From JBCDJG01 sp038748065 (GTDB taxonomy: Bacteria > Pseudomonadota > Gammaproteobacteria > Pseudomonadales > Halieaceae): 64,000 bases of DNA. The notes under the pieces were generated by a model. The model worked only from the letters and a program-made list of their open reading frames with translations. It ran no database searches and was not told where the DNA came from. This document shows positions 53,585-61,997 of the stretch, one piece after another. The stretch lies in assembly GCA_038748065.1 (NCBI GenBank), contig JBCDJG010000017.1, positions 27,289 through 91,288 on the forward strand. The letters run 5' to 3'. The number at the start of each line of letters is the position of its first letter. Within the stretch, counting starts at the first letter, position 1. The position numbers and the translations under genes are program-made.

Positions 53585-53601
53585 TAGCGGGCCGCGCGGT
53601 T

Positions 53602-53610
53602 TGCTATAGT
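53602..53610 (+). promoter_or_regulatory. Extended -10 promoter element for cysQ
   Basis: TGCTATAGT fits the extended -10 pattern TGnTATAAT with one mismatch. It stands 15 bases upstream of the cysQ ATG in the 41-bp divergent spacer, so a very short leader is implied. No -35 is obvious. Confidence 0.45.
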
Positions 53611-53625
53611 AGCGCCAAATTTGTC

Positions 53626-54477
53626 ATGGATGCCACGTTGTCTGAGCTGCTAAAACTGGTTGAGCCGGTACTGGCCCTGTGTGCCAGTGCGGCCGAGCGG
53701 ATTGTGTATCACTATCAGGCACCGGGCGCAGACCAGTATCAGTCAAAGGATGACAACTCACCGCTGACGCAGGCCGACGTCGACTCGCACCAGATATTGG
53801 CCGAGGGGCTCCCCAGCCTTGAGGGCGCCTGGCCGGTTTTGTCAGAGGAGTCTGGGGAAGACGAACGAGCCAGGCGCCGCCAGTGGCGGCGCTTCTGGCT
53901 GATCGACCCCCTCGACGGCACTCGCGAATTCCTCGAGCGTACGGATGAATTCACGATAAACGTCGCGCTGATTGATAAGCATGAGCCTGCCTTCGGCGTC
54001 CTTTACGAGCCGCTGAAAGATAGCGCTTGCGTCGGAATTCCAGGTGCCGGCGCCTGGCGCTATACACGGTGCGCGATGGGGCAGTGGCAGCGCGAGCCGC
54101 TGAGTTGTCGCGCCCTTCCTAACAGCGACGAACTCGTGCTGCTGGCCAGTCGACGGCATAAGAATGCATGTTTGGATGCCTGTATGGAGTGGTTGCAAGC
54201 CGGCGGCCGAAGGATCATCAGACGCAATAGCGGTAGCGCGCTCAAGTTCTCCGAACTTGCCGCGGGTCTCGGCGATTTTTATCCACGATTCTCACCTTGC
54301 TGTGAGTGGGATGTTGCAGCGGGCCAGGCGATCGTTGATGCGGCTGGCGGGGGGGTATTCGGCCTCGACGGGCAGCCACTGCGCTACAATCTCTCAGATT
54401 CTCTGCTCAGCCCACACTTTTACGCCCTTGCTGAGCCGGACCACGCCCTGTGGACTGAGCTGTGGCGTCCCGGATAG
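53626..54477 (+). CDS. cysQ: 3'(2'),5'-bisphosphate nucleotidase CysQ
   Basis: A 283-residue inositol-monophosphatase-fold enzyme that hydrolyses 3'-phosphoadenosine 5'-phosphate, a by-product of sulfate assimilation. Metal-binding motif WLIDPLDGTREF (91-102) and the C-terminal CCEWDVAAGQAIVDAAGG (about 225-242) are intact. ATG 53626 is the only suitable start. Confidence 0.95.
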   Translation: MDATLSELLKLVEPVLALCASAAERIVYHYQAPGADQYQSKDDNSPLTQADVDSHQILAEGLPSLEGAWPVLSEESGEDERARRRQWRRFWLIDPLDGTREFLERTDEFTINVALIDKHEPAFGVLYEPLKDSACVGIPGAGAWRYTRCAMGQWQREPLSCRALPNSDELVLLASRRHKNACLDACMEWLQAGGRRIIRRNSGSALKFSELAAGLGDFYPRFSPCCEWDVAAGQAIVDAAGGGVFGLDGQPLRYNLSDSLLSPHFYALAEPDHALWTELWRPG

Positions 54478-54557
54478 TGAGTTAAGTCTTGTGCCCACGG
54501 AGCTTGTGGGTATAGAGTGAGTGGCCGTGATACCTCACGGCGGTGGAAAGCCCGTGC

Positions 54558-54797
54558 ATGACTGAGATTACAGGCAACGAGGACAATGGCGAGGCGGCTA
54601 ACGAGACCCTGACGCCGGCGATGTTGCTGTTTGATCTGCAGACCAAACACCGCGCGCTGGATAGCAAGATTGCCGAGCTATACAGCTACCCCTACCAGAA
54701 TCAGGTCCTGTTGCAGCGCTTAAAGAAAGAGAAGCTGCGCCTGAAAGACGCGATTGAGCGTTTGAAGAATGACATGATCCCGGATTTGAACGCCTGA
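54558..54797 (+). CDS. DUF465-family protein (YdcH-like)
   Basis: A 79-residue protein. Its C-terminal half, LQTKHRALDSKIAELYSYPY (about 28-47) then QVLLQRLKKEKLRLKDAIERL, is the short DUF465 helical hairpin, found in small cytoplasmic proteins of unknown function. The N-terminal 25 residues are acidic and likely flexible. ATG 54558 follows GGAAAG; an in-frame GTG at 54543 overlaps that site. Gene follows cysQ by 80 bases. Confidence 0.82.
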   Translation: MTEITGNEDNGEAANETLTPAMLLFDLQTKHRALDSKIAELYSYPYQNQVLLQRLKKEKLRLKDAIERLKNDMIPDLNA

Positions 54798-54854
54798 GCA
54801 ATAGCGGCGCGCCAGCTGCTGTCATTGGCACGTTTCAATACCTTAATATGTCGG

Positions 54855-55328
54855 TCAGGCCGCAGGCCATGACCCCTCTAGAGACAGCAGCATCTCCTTA
54901 GCTGCAAGGCCGCCTGCAAAGCCGCTGAGGCTGCCGTCACTGCCGATGACCCTGTGGCAGGGTATAACAATGGGTAAGGGGTTGCGGCCATTTGCGGCGC
55001 CCACGGCGCGTACGGCTCGTGGCCTGTTTATCTTTGCCGCTATGTCGCTGTAGCTGCGAAGCTCCCCATAGGGTATGTGAGCTAAAGCCGCCCAGACTTC
55101 CTGCTGAAATACCGTGCCCGCGGGCGCGAGCGGGAGATCGAAGCCCCGAGTTTGCCCCGTGAAATAGCTCTGAAGCTGATTATCTACTGCGTCAAGCAAT
55201 GTGCAGCTCCCAGGTTCTGCGTGTTCGTAGCCGCCGTGCTGTCCTTCAAACTGAATTGCCAAAAGGGCACTGTCCGAGGCGACGATGCGCAGGCAGCCGA
55301 GCGGTGTATTCACAGTTTTCTCATTCAT
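54855..55328 (-). CDS. ogt: Methylated-DNA-protein-cysteine methyltransferase
   Basis: A 157-residue O6-alkylguanine-DNA alkyltransferase. The acceptor Cys124 is in PIVIPCHRVIGSDGSL and the DNA-binding turn is RAVRAVGAANGRNP (about 104-117). ATG 55328 overlaps the alkA stop (ATGA), so it is the second gene of a DNA-alkylation repair operon. Longer in-frame starts exist at 55346 and 55373, inside alkA. Confidence 0.94.
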   Translation of the reverse strand: MNEKTVNTPLGCLRIVASDSALLAIQFEGQHGGYEHAEPGSCTLLDAVDNQLQSYFTGQTRGFDLPLAPAGTVFQQEVWAALAHIPYGELRSYSDIAAKINRPRAVRAVGAANGRNPLPIVIPCHRVIGSDGSLSGFAGGLAAKEMLLSLEGSWPAA

Positions 55329-56731
55329 GACGACAAGCTTCTCCATAGTAGATTCGCGGCATAGCTGCGCCACGGCCGCCAGGTCAGTCCTGCCTGTTGC
55401 AGGCTAAGGCGTCCATCGCCAAGGTGCTCCCAGGCTTGTTCGAGTCCGAGGTCTCCGCGTGGCATCACGTCCGTCAGGCCCAGGCCGCGCAGGCGGTACA
55501 TGTCGGCCGTCCAGGGGCCGATTCCCCTGAGTGCCAGCAGTTCCTCCGGGCTCACCCTGTCCTTTTTGGCAAATAATTCGCAGACCCGGCGAATGGTGTC
55601 TCGACGGCGGGCGGGCATGGCGAATACTTCGTCTGTTAAGCGTGTTATCGCCGAGGGCTCAAAATCATGCGTGGCGCTTGCCTTATAGATTTTTGCCAGC
55701 ACAGTGCGCGCCGCGCTCGTACTCACCTGCTGTCCGGCTACGGCGCGTAGCGCAGCCTCAAAGGGGCTGAAGTGTGCTGGCGAGCGCAATCCGTTGTGCG
55801 CGCTTGCCAGCTTTCTGAGAGTGGAATCCGCAGCGAGCGTCTCTGCGACAACCGCCGGATGAGCGTCGATATCAAACATGCGCCTTACGCGACTTACCGC
55901 GGCGAACAAAAGCGCTGGATCCTGCAGGTCCAAGTCAAGAATCAGCTCGCGATCTCGCTTGCCTGGCGAAACGCTGAATTCGAAATTCTGACCTTGTATC
56001 TGAGCACGGCGCCAGTATGTCTCGCCCCCAACGCGCTCGAGTCCATCTATGGCGTGTCGCGCAAGAAAGTTGAACATGCCTTGCCATGCATAAGGCGCTC
56101 GGTACTGCAGGTGAAGACTGATCAGACCGCGTTCCCGGCCAGGTTGTCTGCCGCCTCGTCTGAAGGCGCCTGGCGTATCGTGGAAGGCATCGCGAAACGC
56201 GCTGTTGAAGCGCCTGACGCTGCCGTAACCTGCGGCGTAGGCGACAGCGTTTATCGGCATGTTCGTCTCGAGTAACAGCTTACGCGCGAATAGCAAACGT
56301 TGATTTTGAGCGACGGCAAGTGGCGAAACGCCGAGCTCTCGCTTGAACAGCTTACGCAAATAGCGGTCACTCACGCCCAGCCGCTCCGCCAGATTAGCGA
56401 GGCTTTGCTCATTCAATGCACCGGCCTCGATCATGCCGAGGGCTCGATGCACGGTTGTGGCGGAGCCTCGCCACGCTGGACTCTGGGGAACCGACTCTGG
56501 TCGGCAGCGCAGGCAGGGACGATAACCGGCTGCAGCTGCTTGCGCAGAAGTTCTGAAGTAGCTGACGTTCTTTTCTGCGGCCAGCCTCGCGGGACAGACA
56601 GGACGGCAGTAGATGCCGGTAGTACGAACGGCGAGAAAAAACTCTCCGTCAAATCGCGCATCCCGTGCCAGCCGCGCGCGGCGGCAGATCTCTGTATCCA
56701 GCGGCGGCGGCGCGTCGGTATCTTGTGACAT
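55325..56731 (-). CDS. alkA: Ada-AlkA fusion: regulator and 3-methyladenine DNA glycosylase
   Basis: A 468-residue protein in three parts. Residues 16-80 are the Ada zinc domain with Cys42, Cys46, Cys73 and Cys76, where Cys42 corresponds to the methyl-phosphotriester acceptor. Residues about 90-190 form an AraC-type helix-turn-helix. From about 200 comes an AlkA-like glycosylase, with a helix-hairpin-helix LRGIGPWTADMYRLRGLG and catalytic Asp in PRGDLGLEQAW near 433. It lacks the Ada C-terminal methyltransferase, which the next gene, ogt, supplies. Methylation of Cys42 would be expected to activate this operon. Confidence 0.9.
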   Translation of the reverse strand: MSQDTDAPPPLDTEICRRARLARDARFDGEFFLAVRTTGIYCRPVCPARLAAEKNVSYFRTSAQAAAAGYRPCLRCRPESVPQSPAWRGSATTVHRALGMIEAGALNEQSLANLAERLGVSDRYLRKLFKRELGVSPLAVAQNQRLLFARKLLLETNMPINAVAYAAGYGSVRRFNSAFRDAFHDTPGAFRRGGRQPGRERGLISLHLQYRAPYAWQGMFNFLARHAIDGLERVGGETYWRRAQIQGQNFEFSVSPGKRDRELILDLDLQDPALLFAAVSRVRRMFDIDAHPAVVAETLAADSTLRKLASAHNGLRSPAHFSPFEAALRAVAGQQVSTSAARTVLAKIYKASATHDFEPSAITRLTDEVFAMPARRRDTIRRVCELFAKKDRVSPEELLALRGIGPWTADMYRLRGLGLTDVMPRGDLGLEQAWEHLGDGRLSLQQAGLTWRPWRSYAANLLWRSLSS

Positions 56732-56883
56732 GTCCGCACTATAGCAGTCGAGGCGTGTCGTTATAGCCAGAATCGGTCCTGCAATGATGGCTGCATTCCG
56801 TACGCTATCGCGCTAGACTTGCGGCCTCGCGGGTCGGCGTCGATCGCTCAGCGCACGTTATTTCTAATACAACGTCACACACT

Positions 56884-58125
56884 ATGGATCTTGTAGTCTA
56901 CGCAGTGCCCTTCTTTATTCTGGCGATCTTCCTCGAGCTCGCCTGGGGTCACCGTCGCCGCCGCAATACTTTCCGGCTCAATGATAGCGTCGGCAGCCTT
57001 TTCATGGGCGTTATGAGCCAGGCGCGTCGCTTTCTCACTCTCGGCGTTGGCGCTTACGTTTATTATCTGATCACGGCGCACTTTTCACTGGAGCTAATGG
57101 ATGCGAGCCACTGGTGGACCTGGGTGCTGGCCATGGTTCTGTACGATTTCTGCTACTACTGGCTACACCGTTTCGGCCATGAATATACGATCCTGTGGGC
57201 CGCTCACGTCGCCCACCATCAGAGCGAGGACTACAATCTGACCACCGCTCTGCGGCAGACCAGTACCGGATTTTTATTGGGTTGGATTTTTTATATTCCG
57301 ATGTTCTTACTCGGCATTCCCGCTGAGGTTGTTGTGACGGTTGGCTCGCTGAACCTCATTTATCAGTTCTGGGTGCATACTGAACATGTGGGCAAGCTCG
57401 GTTGGTATGAATGGATATTTGTCACGCCCTCCAATCACCGTGTGCACCATGCTCAGAATGACGTTTATCTCGACCGCAACTATGGCGGGCTTTTCATCTT
57501 CTGGGACCGGCTGTTTGGCACCTTTCAGGAAGAATTGGAGACGGATCCGCCCATTTTCGGCATTCGCGGGCCGTTGAAGAGCTTCAATCCGATCACGGCA
57601 AACACGCACATCTACCTTGGCATGATTCAGGACAGCTGGCGTACGGCGAACTGGAGCGACAAGCTGAGGGTGTGGTTTTCCCGCACCGGCTGGCGGCCCG
57701 CGGACGTGGCTCTTGCCTGGCCTCGCGAGAAGACAAACCTCGATGACTTTCACAAGTTTGATCCTGCTGTCCCGCGTCTTGTCGGCTGGTATGCCCTGTT
57801 CCAGCTTGTCGCGGTCGTGCTGCTGCTCGGGGCGCTGCAGTGGAGCACGCTAGATCGCCTGGGTGGCTGGTTAGGTTGGGCCATGCTGCTGATGACGACG
57901 GTAACCACGGCTCGCTGGCTTGAAGGCCACAGCGGCACGCAGCAGCTGCGCTGGGAAGGGCTGCGGCTACTGGCCGGCGGCTTTTGTCTGGCCTACGCCT
58001 GGGCCACGGGAGCGCCCAGCTTCGCTATCGTGGCGGGGGTTGTCTATGTGGGCTTGAATCTGTTCTGGCTGCCTCTACTTGTCGGTCGCGCTGTAGCCGG
58101 CGCTGAGGCCGTCCACCAGGCTTGA
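56884..58125 (+). CDS. Sterol-desaturase / fatty-acid hydroxylase superfamily membrane protein
   Basis: A 413-residue di-iron membrane enzyme. The His boxes are HRFGH (95-99), HVAHHQ (108-113) and HRVHH (about 194-198), as in alkylglycerol monooxygenase and sterol desaturases. After the catalytic half, four further membrane helices (about 290-400) form a C-terminal extension common in bacterial members. Substrate cannot be told; a lipid, carotenoid or ether lipid is plausible. The last 51 bases overlap the exchanger gene on the other strand. It diverges from alkA across 152 bp. Confidence 0.85.
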   Translation: MDLVVYAVPFFILAIFLELAWGHRRRRNTFRLNDSVGSLFMGVMSQARRFLTLGVGAYVYYLITAHFSLELMDASHWWTWVLAMVLYDFCYYWLHRFGHEYTILWAAHVAHHQSEDYNLTTALRQTSTGFLLGWIFYIPMFLLGIPAEVVVTVGSLNLIYQFWVHTEHVGKLGWYEWIFVTPSNHRVHHAQNDVYLDRNYGGLFIFWDRLFGTFQEELETDPPIFGIRGPLKSFNPITANTHIYLGMIQDSWRTANWSDKLRVWFSRTGWRPADVALAWPREKTNLDDFHKFDPAVPRLVGWYALFQLVAVVLLLGALQWSTLDRLGGWLGWAMLLMTTVTTARWLEGHSGTQQLRWEGLRLLAGGFCLAYAWATGAPSFAIVAGVVYVGLNLFWLPLLVGRAVAGAEAVHQA

Positions 58126-59658
58126 GGCGTGTTCGGCGAAGCCAGCGCCTGCTTGGGCGTAAAGGTTGAAGACCGAGACGCCATGCGCTTCCAGGTCTTC
58201 TCCTTCCTCTGAGAATCGAACGACAGCGGCCAGCTTGCCTTGGTAACCTACCCGATTCAGAAGCTCTACAACCAGGAGGTTCTCCTGGTGATTGGTCAGC
58301 GCCAGCATAACTAACTCGAGCTCAGCGAGATTGATCCAATGCCAGAGCTCGGGGTCGGAGGCATCAGCGGCAATGACCCGCCGATGTTCCCGGCGGTGGT
58401 TGGCCAGCTTGCGCTCGTTAACATCGATACCAGCGACCTCGCCACCGTGATGCTCTGCCAGCAGGTCATAGGCGCCTGTGCCGATGTTGCCCATGCCCAG
58501 TACGAGTACGCGAATCCCCTCGGTGTTGGGCTTTGTGTCGCGCACCAGCGTGCTTTCGAAGCCGCGCAGCCTGTCACGATAGCGCCAGTAAAATTCGTGA
58601 GAGGACCTGCTCATTTGTGACGAAATGATAAAACTCACGGCGATGACTAGCGACATAGCCGCGCCCCAAACGTCCTCAAGCCATCCTGCCTGCACTGCGA
58701 CGGCGATGACAATCAGCCCGAACTCACTGAAATTGGCGAGGCTTCCGGAAGCAAGAATTGCCGTGCGAGGCGGCGTATGGAAAAGAGTGAGGAGCGGGAA
58801 ATAGAGCAGTGGTTTAAGGATTGCCAGTAAGCCGATGAGCAAGGCCAGGATGACAAGCTCGCCGCCGGGCCAGCCGCCGAGGCCTATGGTGAGAAAAAAG
58901 CCGACCAGGAAGAGATCCTTGAACTGTAACAGGTTGCGTGAGAGCTCCTTGGATTTCTGATCCCCTGCCAGCAGAGCGCCGATCAGGAGGGCACCGAGAT
59001 CACCCTTTATGCCTACGCTCTCGAAAAGCTGAGCGCCACCGAGCGCCAGAGCGAGCCCAAACAGGGTGAAGAGCTCACCGTGACCCGCATAGGTCAGCAG
59101 GCGCAGCATGTAGCGCCGCAGTGGGATAAGTAGCAGCAACGCGACGGCGAAGGGTTCTGGCACCTTGCCGGTCGATGCGGCCAGAAAAATGACTGCCGCC
59201 AGGTCCTGGATCACAAGGATACCAATGGCGATGTTAGCGTGATGCGAGGCCATCTCGCCGCGCTCCTGCATGACCTGTATCACGAACACGGTGCTGGAAA
59301 AGGTCAGTGCGAAAGCGATGACCAGCATGGTCGAGATATTGAGCCCGAGGCCAGGGGCAATTTGTCCGGCCACCCACAAGATGACCAGGAACAGGCACTG
59401 CATAATCGCCATGTGAATAACGGTTGTCGCCCAGATGCGGGTTTTGAGCAGGTCTGGCAGTTGCAGCTTGAGCCCGATGGTGAAAAGCAGCAGCGTAACG
59501 CCGAGATCGGCCAGATGCCGGAGCGTACTTCCTCCCTCGATATTGGCCTCATGCAGCACAAACCCTGCGGCCAGGTAGCCGATTAGCGCGGGTAAGCCCA
59601 CGCTCCGCGCTAGCAGACCGCAGATCAGTGCGATGACGATAATGATGGGGTCAATCAT
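58075..59658 (-). CDS. KefB/KefC-type cation/proton antiporter with TrkA-N domain
   Basis: A 527-residue protein with an Na+/H+ exchanger domain of about 12 helices (1 to about 370) and a cytoplasmic Rossmann TrkA-N domain (about 387-510) opening with VLVLGMGNIGTGAYDLL. Similar proteins exchange K+ or Na+ for protons; some are gated by glutathione adducts. No neighbour (such as KefF/KefG) reveals the trigger. An acidic first-helix region and complete length suggest it works. Confidence 0.88.
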   Translation of the reverse strand: MIDPIIIVIALICGLLARSVGLPALIGYLAAGFVLHEANIEGGSTLRHLADLGVTLLLFTIGLKLQLPDLLKTRIWATTVIHMAIMQCLFLVILWVAGQIAPGLGLNISTMLVIAFALTFSSTVFVIQVMQERGEMASHHANIAIGILVIQDLAAVIFLAASTGKVPEPFAVALLLLIPLRRYMLRLLTYAGHGELFTLFGLALALGGAQLFESVGIKGDLGALLIGALLAGDQKSKELSRNLLQFKDLFLVGFFLTIGLGGWPGGELVILALLIGLLAILKPLLYFPLLTLFHTPPRTAILASGSLANFSEFGLIVIAVAVQAGWLEDVWGAAMSLVIAVSFIISSQMSRSSHEFYWRYRDRLRGFESTLVRDTKPNTEGIRVLVLGMGNIGTGAYDLLAEHHGGEVAGIDVNERKLANHRREHRRVIAADASDPELWHWINLAELELVMLALTNHQENLLVVELLNRVGYQGKLAAVVRFSEEGEDLEAHGVSVFNLYAQAGAGFAEHASSLVDGLSAGYSATDK

Positions 59659-59682
59659 GTGTTAATTCCAAAGGCCGCTGCC

Positions 59683-59688
59683 ATTATA
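59683..59688 (-). promoter_or_regulatory. Possible -10 element of the antiporter gene
   Basis: The minus strand has a perfect TATAAT at 59688-59683, 24 bases before the ATG at 59658. The -35 region has no good match at 16-18 bases, so confidence is modest. Confidence 0.35.
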
Positions 59689-59802
59689 ACCACGGTGCAG
59701 CATGTTGAGCCGCTTCTCTAAAACTGTCGATGAGTGCGTTTCACGGCGGTGTGCCCTTGCTATTCTTGAGGCTCTGTTGAGTAGCAAGCGGAGACTGCAG
59801 GC

Positions 59803-61029
59803 ATGAGCAACGAGCCGTATATTTTGATCACTGCCGATACCCACGCCGGCGGCAGCCACGCCCAGTACCGCGAGTACCTCGATCCGGAGTATCGAGAGGC
59901 TTTTGATGAATGGCGCGGTGGTTACAAGAATCCCTCCCAGACGCATTACGGGTCTAAAAAGCTGCGGAACTGGGATCTGGAGATTCGCACGCGAGACCAG
60001 AACAGCCAGGGCGTTGTGGGGGAAGTCGTCTATCCGAACACGGTGCCACCTTTCTTCAGGAAGAGCATTGTCACCGCGCAGCCGCCGCGGCCCGAACACT
60101 ATGCAAAGGCCCTCGCTGGCATCCGCGCCCACAACCGTTGGCTGAAAGAGTTCTGTGAGGAAGACCCCGTGCGTCGCGCCGGCGTGGGCTTGATTCTTCC
60201 GAACGACATAGATGAAGCCATCAAGGATGTGCAGTGGATAGCCGAAGCCGGCCTGCGCGGTGGTGTTCTTTTGCCTCTGATCCCGGAAGACTGCACCTGG
60301 CTGAAACCGCTATATCATCCCGACTGGGAGCCGCTTTACGCAGCGATTCAGGACGCCGATCTGGTCATGAACCAACACTCCGGCCAAGGCCTGCCCGATT
60401 ACGGGACCGGGCCGGTAGCCGAGGCACTGTGGATATCCGAGGTGCCTTTTTACTGTAAGCGAGGCTACAGTCACCTGTTGATGAGTGGGGTGTTCGAACG
60501 CTATCCGCGCTTGCGTTATATCCTGACAGAGTCCGGGTGTTCCTGGGCGCCGGAGATGTTGGCCAGCCTTGATCGCATCCACTACGGTTTTCTCGCAGGA
60601 GCCATCGGTGAGATGAGCTATGCCAATATGGAGTGGGTTCTCAAGGAGCCGCCCAGCTTTTATGCCCGGCGTAACTGTTTCTATGGCGCCAGCTTTCCCA
60701 GTCTGGAGGAGCTTAACGGCCGCGAAGCCGTGGGCATCGAACAGATCTGTTGGGGCAACGATTACCCGCACTACGAAGGTACTTTCCCCTACAATCTGGA
60801 ATCCTTGCAGCTCACCTTTGGACATATACCGGACCGGGAGAGACGCATGATCCTTGGCGAAAATGCCGCGCGCCTGTACAACTTCGATCTGGAGAAACTG
60901 AGACCACTTGCCGAGGCCTGCGGACCCACGCCCAAGCAGGTGGAGACGGCGCTGGACGAGGTGCCTGAGGACTCAGGCTGCTATCTGTTTCAGAATGCCC
61001 GTCGAGCGCGTGCCGCCGCGGGAGCCTGA
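59803..61029 (+). CDS. Amidohydrolase-2 family protein
   Basis: A 408-residue TIM-barrel hydrolase of the ACMSD-like amidohydrolase family. The N-terminal metal segment reads ITADTHAGG (9-17), that is D-x-H rather than the H-x-H of classical members. Downstream markers are MNQHSGQGLPDYG (about 188-200), LTESGCSWAPEMLASLDRI (about 241-259) and WGNDYPHYEGTFPY (about 318-331), where His and Asp ligands are expected. Substrate unknown; relatives act on aromatic or cyclic amide compounds. It sits alone, converging with two small unknown genes. Confidence 0.82.
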   Translation: MSNEPYILITADTHAGGSHAQYREYLDPEYREAFDEWRGGYKNPSQTHYGSKKLRNWDLEIRTRDQNSQGVVGEVVYPNTVPPFFRKSIVTAQPPRPEHYAKALAGIRAHNRWLKEFCEEDPVRRAGVGLILPNDIDEAIKDVQWIAEAGLRGGVLLPLIPEDCTWLKPLYHPDWEPLYAAIQDADLVMNQHSGQGLPDYGTGPVAEALWISEVPFYCKRGYSHLLMSGVFERYPRLRYILTESGCSWAPEMLASLDRIHYGFLAGAIGEMSYANMEWVLKEPPSFYARRNCFYGASFPSLEELNGREAVGIEQICWGNDYPHYEGTFPYNLESLQLTFGHIPDRERRMILGENAARLYNFDLEKLRPLAEACGPTPKQVETALDEVPEDSGCYLFQNARRARAAAGA

Positions 61030-61037
61030 ACTCTGGC

Positions 61038-61379
61038 TCAGGGCCGGGAGGTGTCGGTAATCAACGTGGCGCCCGCGCTCGCGACGATCAGTCCGTCCGC
61101 TATCAGCCTCGCCGTCAGCCAGGGCCCCGGACTCAAGTAGGCGGCCGCGTAAAGGGCGCTCGCGCCTGCGACTCCCATGGCGACGAAGAGGGAAAAGCGT
61201 GAGCTGCCAAACAGGCCGATCGCGACAAACAGGTAAATTGCACCTGCCAGGGCGTCCAGCACCGCGGTTTCATTCAAGTCCCTGAACCAAAGGGCCGACA
61301 GGAGCGCCGCCCCCGTGAGGGTCATAGCCACAGCGGGTATCAGCCGAAGCCGCGCGGGGTCCGTCCGCAACAGGCTCAT
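61038..61379 (-). CDS. Small four-helix membrane protein, unknown function
   Basis: A 113-residue hydrophobic protein with about four membrane helices (approximately 13-33, 40-58, 62-80, 90-108). I do not recognise a family. It is 10 bases downstream of the SnoaL-like gene on the same strand, so the two are probably one operon. The codon use looks like the surroundings. Confidence 0.65.
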   Translation of the reverse strand: MSLLRTDPARLRLIPAVAMTLTGAALLSALWFRDLNETAVLDALAGAIYLFVAIGLFGSSRFSLFVAMGVAGASALYAAAYLSPGPWLTARLIADGLIVASAGATLITDTSRP

Positions 61380-61389
61380 GTCAGGGCGC

Positions 61390-61917
61390 TCAGGCGTTGC
61401 GTGCCAGTTGTGCCTGCAGACGTGCTTTCATGGGCAGAACCCACTCAGCCTTGAGCTGCGGTGACAGCAGCCCTGCCTCTTCCAGTTCATCACAGAGCCA
61501 CAGCTGGTGCGCCAGATCGAACACGTCGAACTGTTCGCAAATCCTGGCCTCCTCATTCAGCGTGATGAAGGACATCCCTGGCGTTTCAAAAAAGCTGCCG
61601 TCAGCTCTCTTTCCCGGACCGCGGTTCATCCAGTGAGTAACCAGCTTGTTGCCGCTCCCGGTGTAAACGCCCATATAGGGAAAGGTCCAGCCTTCCCAGC
61701 CCACGAGCATGTCGCGGCCGTAATGGGTCGACTTGATTTCGTCGATGCCGCGCGCGACCACCTCCATAACGCCCGCGTACTGGCACGTATAAACGCAGTC
61801 TTTGGCGTAAATCTCGTCCACAAAAAAGGTCCACTCGTTAGTTTCCGATGCCTGCCGGTGGGCGGCAATCAATTTGTCAGCGGTGGCACGCAGGGTCGTC
61901 TCATTGAGGGCGGTCAT
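61390..61917 (-). CDS. SnoaL/NTF2-like fold protein
   Basis: A 175-residue soluble protein. The start (ETTLRATADKLIAAHRQASE) is a long helix, followed by FFVDEIYAKDCVYTCQYAGV and later beta segments such as GNKLVTHWMNRGPGK, the pattern of the cone-shaped NTF2/SnoaL fold. Members are enzymes or ligand binders, often in catabolic or natural-product pathways. The proximity to the amidohydrolase hints at a shared substrate, which is only inference. Divergent from birA. Confidence 0.72.
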   Translation of the reverse strand: MTALNETTLRATADKLIAAHRQASETNEWTFFVDEIYAKDCVYTCQYAGVMEVVARGIDEIKSTHYGRDMLVGWEGWTFPYMGVYTGSGNKLVTHWMNRGPGKRADGSFFETPGMSFITLNEEARICEQFDVFDLAHQLWLCDELEEAGLLSPQLKAEWVLPMKARLQAQLARNA

Positions 61918-61944
61918 AGGCAGTCTCCCCGTATCTTTGCCTAC

Positions 61945-61967
61945 GATAGCATGATCACAGTGCTATC
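61945..61967. promoter_or_regulatory. Dyad-symmetric candidate operator between the SnoaL-like gene and birA
   Basis: Arms GATAGCA (61945-61951) and TGCTATC (61961-61967) flank a nine-base centre containing TGATCA. The dyad lies in the 80-bp divergent spacer and overlaps a TATCAT -10-like string toward birA. It does not resemble the known BirA operator. Could serve as a repressor site or a small hairpin. Confidence 0.35.
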
Positions 61968-61997
61968 ATGCGGCTTTGATCTCGCGCGGTAGATGAT

